NCBI GenBank assembly: GCA_036272325.1
Contig: DATAYY010000141.1
Location: 1-26,046 of the forward strand
DNA: 26,046 nt
Reading direction: 5' to 3'
DNA from: Schlegelella_A sp036272325
GTDB lineage: Bacteria > Pseudomonadota > Gammaproteobacteria > Burkholderiales > Burkholderiaceae_C
Shown: positions 23,055 to 26,046 of the stretch, piece by piece
Layout: each line of letters opens with the position of its first letter
How positions within the stretch are numbered: the stretch's first letter is position 1
Notes under the pieces: generated by a model
Database searches by the model: none
The model's input: only the letters and a program-made list of their open reading frames with translations
Told to the model about the DNA's origin: nothing
Program-made: the position numbers and the translations under genes

Positions 23055-24530
23055 TCAGCGGCGACTGAGCCCGTCGCCGCGCTCGAGATCGAGCTTGTCG
23101 CGGCCGACGGTGACGACGTCGGGCAGCTCCGCCTTCAATGCCGCACCGAAGACACTTGCTTCGCCAGCGACTGCGATTCGCCGTTGCCCGGCGCCGAGGT
23201 GGGCCGCGGCGTAACGGCGGATGTCTTCGGCGCTCACCGCGTCGAGTTGCTCGATAAGCGTTTTCAGCTCCGCCGGCGCGCGGTTGGCGACGACCAGCGA
23301 GCGGACCACGGCCGCGAGCCCGGCAGTCGTCTCGACGCTACGGCTGAAGCCGCCGATCAGCGTCGCCTTGCGCGCCTCGAGCTCGTCGGCACCGACCGGC
23401 TCCTTCGTCATGCGATCGATCTCGTCCTGGACGAGCTTGACAACCTCGGCCGCCGATTCGTTCTTGGTTTGCACGGCGATCCGCAGGAACCCTGCCTCGC
23501 GGCGCGCGTCGACGGCACTGCTCGCGCCGTAGCTGAGGCCCCGCTTGATCCGGATCTCCTGATTCAGGCGCGACGAGTAGCCGCCGCCGAGGACGGAGTT
23601 GAGGACCGCGCCGACGGCGCGCTCGCTGCCGGTCCGATCCGGCAGCGCGAGCGCGACCACCACGCCCGCCTGGCCCGAGTTCGCCATGTCGACGACAGCC
23701 ACGGCTGGGCCCGTGGTGGCACCGTTCGCGCGCAGCGGCGTCGGCGCTGACTCCGCGGGAACCGGCCAGCTGCCGAAATGTCGCCGTGCGAGCGCGAGCG
23801 CGCTCTCGGCGTCGATGTCGCCGGCCAGGATCAGCACCGTGTTGTCGGGGCGGAACGTGCGCCGGTGCACGGCGACGAGATCGTCGCGCGTGATCCGGGG
23901 CAACGACTCGGGCGTTCCGCTCGCCGGATGGCCGTAAGGCCCGGCGCCGTAGGCGAGGCGCTCGGCGACGAGCGACGCCAGCGTCCCCGGCCGCGCGTAC
24001 GCAACCTTGAGCGAGTCGAGGGTCTGCGTGCGGACGCGTTCGATCTCGTCGGCGGCGAACACCGGCTCGCGCGAGACCTCGGCGACGAGGGCGAGCGCGG
24101 CGTCGAGCTTGGCCGTCGTCACTGTGATGGCCACCGTCGAGTGATTCCAGCCCGCGCTGCTGTCGAGCGAACCGCCGAGCGCTTCCGCGGCCGCGGCGAG
24201 CTCGGGCGCGCTGTGGCGCTTCGTGCCTTGCGTCATCAATTCAGCGGCTAGCGACGACAGCCCAGACAGTCGCGGCGGATCGACCTCGGCGCCGGCCAGA
24301 GCGACCAGCTCGGCGCTCACCAGCGGCACGCCTTCGCGGCGCGCGACGATCACGCGCAGGCCGTTGCCGAGCTTGGCCTCGCTCGGAGCCGCGATCGCCA
24401 GCGGCCGCGGCGCCGCGGGTGGCGGTGGCGTCGGATAGGGCTGGGCGAGCGAGGTCGCGGCGGCGCACGCCATCGCGAACGCGAAGGCGCATCGAGCAAA
24501 GTGGCCGAACTGGAACGCCGGCCGCTTCAT
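23055..24530 (-). CDS. M16-family peptidase-like protein, zinc motif absent
   Basis: A 491-residue exported protein with a signal peptide (residues 1 to about 29, ending SLA) and a Pro-rich linker, then two M16 halves. Where active members have HxxEH, this one has SxxAE (Ser93, Ala96, Glu97, within GLSSLAAELMTQGT), so it cannot bind the catalytic zinc. The second half keeps the Arg-Tyr pair (Arg330, Tyr334 in KRGLSYG) that holds substrate in heterodimeric M16 enzymes. Its ATG overlaps the stop of the upstream M16 gene (ATGA), so the two are made together and probably form a periplasmic heterodimer, as in mitochondrial processing peptidase-like pairs. The role is probably peptide or protein turnover in the envelope. 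Confidence 0.93.
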   Translation of the reverse strand: MKRPAFQFGHFARCAFAFAMACAAATSLAQPYPTPPPPAAPRPLAIAAPSEAKLGNGLRVIVARREGVPLVSAELVALAGAEVDPPRLSGLSSLAAELMTQGTKRHSAPELAAAAEALGGSLDSSAGWNHSTVAITVTTAKLDAALALVAEVSREPVFAADEIERVRTQTLDSLKVAYARPGTLASLVAERLAYGAGPYGHPASGTPESLPRITRDDLVAVHRRTFRPDNTVLILAGDIDAESALALARRHFGSWPVPAESAPTPLRANGATTGPAVAVVDMANSGQAGVVVALALPDRTGSERAVGAVLNSVLGGGYSSRLNQEIRIKRGLSYGASSAVDARREAGFLRIAVQTKNESAAEVVKLVQDEIDRMTKEPVGADELEARKATLIGGFSRSVETTAGLAAVVRSLVVANRAPAELKTLIEQLDAVSAEDIRRYAAAHLGAGQRRIAVAGEASVFGAALKAELPDVVTVGRDKLDLERGDGLSRR

Positions 24531-25912
24531 TTCGCGCCCTCCTGCTGGCGATACTCGATCGTCACCTTGTGCGCGCCAAGGACGTAGCGGCGCAGCACGC
24601 GCTGCACGTCGCCAGCGCTGACACGCTGCAGGTCTTCGAGGTCGGTGTTGACGCGCGCCGTGTTGCCCTCGAGGACGGCGGCGTCGGCGATCGCCGACGC
24701 CAGGCCGAGCGGCGTCTGCCGCGAGACGAACGCCGACGTGACGATCTGCGTCTTGACCTTGGCCAGCTCGGCCGCACTCGGTGCCGTCGCGGCGAGGCGA
24801 GTCACCTCGGCGAGAAGTGCCGCGCCGACGTCACTGACCGACTTGCCGCCGGCGGCAATCGCGTACGCGATCAAGAGGCCGGGGCCGACGCGCAGGTCGG
24901 CGCTGAACCCGGCCGACGTGGCAATGCGCTGGCGGTAGACGAGCGATTGGTTGAGGCGCGACGACTCGCCGGCGGCGAGCACTGCGGCGGCGACCTGCAG
25001 CGCCGGCGCGTCGGTGCTCGTCACCGGCGGCGCGAGCCAGGTGATCGCGACCGCGGGTAGCGGCACTTGCGGGCCCGTCAGCTGGGCAGTGCGGTCGCTT
25101 GGCCACGGCGGCTCGCTCGCTTCGAACGCCGGCAGCGGCGCGCTCGGCTTCGGCACGACGCCGAAGTACTTGTCGATCCAGCCGTCGAGCTGCTTTTGAT
25201 CGAAGTCGCCGGCGACGATGAGCGTCGCGTTGTCGGGCCGATAGTGGCGCGTGTGGAAGGCGACGACGTCGTCGAGCGTCGACGCCTCGAGGTCGGCGAT
25301 GCTGCCGATGCCCGGCCGCTTGTACGGATGCTCGAGGTACGACGCCGGCGCGATGCCGTTGAAGAAGCGACCGTACGGCGACGCGAGGATGCGCTGGCGA
25401 TACTCCTCCTCGACGACCGCGCGCTCCGACTTGAAGGTCGGCTCGTCGACCTTAAGGTTCATCATCCGCTCGGCCTCGGCCCAGAGCAGCGTCTCGAGGT
25501 AGTTCGACGGCACCACCTCGTGGTACTCGGTGACGTCGTCGCCGGTCGACGCGTTGTTGGCGCCCCCGACGTCTTCGGTCAGGCGGTCGAACTGTTCGGC
25601 GCGCAGGTACAGCGTGCTCTTGAACATCATGTGCTCGAAGAGATGCGCGAAGCCCGAGCGCCCGGGCGGATCCTCGCGGCTGCCGACGTGGTACCAGACC
25701 TGCACGCTCACGGTCGGGCTGGCGTGCGTCTCGACCGTGATCACCTGCAGCCCGTTGGCGAGCCTGCGCTCGCGGTAGACGATCGGCTTGACCTTCAACG
25801 GCGCGTTGCTGGCCTGACTGTCGGCGGCTGCCGCGTGTGTCGCCGTCGTCGCTAAGGCGGCGGCCACGATGAGCCCGGTCGCGGCGAGGCGGGCGAGGTA
25901 GGTGCGGGGCAT
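24527..25912 (-). CDS. M16-family zinc metallopeptidase, catalytic subunit
   Basis: A 461-residue exported peptidase. Residues 1 to about 30 are a signal peptide (LARLAATGLIVAAALATTAT core). The inverted zinc motif is intact: His90, Glu93 and His94 in FAHLFEHMMFKST, with the third ligand in the VVEEEYRQR segment (about 168-170). The N-terminal half also has the usual LANGLQVITVE opening and a VSVQVWYHVGS strand. The ATG at 25912 is chosen since it starts the signal peptide; the frame is open to 25972. It is the first gene of the M16 pair and its TGA overlaps the next ATG. The pair resembles the PqqL/processing-peptidase-like sets common in Proteobacteria. Confidence 0.94.
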   Translation of the reverse strand: MPRTYLARLAATGLIVAAALATTATHAAAADSQASNAPLKVKPIVYRERRLANGLQVITVETHASPTVSVQVWYHVGSREDPPGRSGFAHLFEHMMFKSTLYLRAEQFDRLTEDVGGANNASTGDDVTEYHEVVPSNYLETLLWAEAERMMNLKVDEPTFKSERAVVEEEYRQRILASPYGRFFNGIAPASYLEHPYKRPGIGSIADLEASTLDDVVAFHTRHYRPDNATLIVAGDFDQKQLDGWIDKYFGVVPKPSAPLPAFEASEPPWPSDRTAQLTGPQVPLPAVAITWLAPPVTSTDAPALQVAAAVLAAGESSRLNQSLVYRQRIATSAGFSADLRVGPGLLIAYAIAAGGKSVSDVGAALLAEVTRLAATAPSAAELAKVKTQIVTSAFVSRQTPLGLASAIADAAVLEGNTARVNTDLEDLQRVSAGDVQRVLRRYVLGAHKVTIEYRQQEGAK

Positions 25913-26009
25913 TGGGGGATCATAAGAGGGCGTCGAATACACGGCATGGCGAATGGTCCCGACCTGGGCCACGGGCGTGCCCCTGCGCCTCGCGCTGCGG
26001 CGCGAGCGT

Positions 26010-26045
26010 TCAGGCGGCGTCGCGGACGAGCAGCGCGCCGCTCGT
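26010..26045 (-). CDS. C-terminal end of a gene cut by the window edge
   Basis: The minus strand reads TSGALLVRDAA followed by TGA (26012-26010), with coding-like codon choice up to the edge. It lies 97 bases upstream of the M16 start on the same strand. Too little is present to name a family. Confidence 0.3.
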   Translation of the reverse strand, partial: TSGALLVRDAA

Positions 26046-26046
26046 G

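Noticed and set aside
1..26046. CRISPR arrays, rRNA, tRNA, IS elements with terminal repeats
   Set aside because: No regularly spaced repeats, rRNA-like sequence, cloverleaf or intact transposase was seen on either strand.

Overview
The window is a G+C-rich (roughly two thirds) stretch of a bacterial chromosome. Gene content is typical of an environmental proteobacterium: a tannase-family esterase, a BMP-type ABC importer, AllA, paired M16 peptidases, ThpR and a YfcG-like GST. I lean towards Betaproteobacteria (Burkholderiales-like), but no marker gene settles this. I found no rRNA, tRNA, CRISPR array or intact mobile element.

Left part (1-3099, minus strand): a frameshifted-looking gene fragment at the edge, a MarR regulator, and an exported tannase/feruloyl-esterase-like enzyme that reads into it. 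The gap upstream of the esterase holds an 8-bp-arm dyad, an AT-rich operator-like patch and the last codons of a lost SDR gene.

Central metabolic locus (3100-11015): a tightly overlapping minus-strand operon encodes a BMP-family substrate-binding protein, a double ABC ATPase, two permeases, an XRE/cupin regulator and an HpxZ/AtzH protein. Facing away from it on the plus strand are an amidase-signature hydrolase and ureidoglycolate lyase (AllA). Together they read as an import, regulation and breakdown unit for a ureide or purine-derived nitrogen compound, ending in glyoxylate and urea. The 141-bp divergent region carries two operator-like dyads. This is the best candidate for an incompletely described system.

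Second unit (11016-14389): a chimeric gene fossil (the start of one protein joined to the end of an AraC regulator), then a LysR regulator divergent from an overlapping operon of isochorismatase-fold hydrolase, F420/NADP-type reductase and SDR.

Right half (14390-26046): a TPR-aspartyl/asparaginyl hydroxylase, an AT-richer gap of about 0.9 kb, a DUF2235 hydrolase, ThpR, a glyoxalase-like protein, a hemerythrin with a long basic N-terminal tail, a GST, a small hypothetical ORF, a small zinc-ribbon protein, and an overlapping M16 pair (one active, one lacking the zinc motif). A few codons of another minus-strand gene lie at the right edge.
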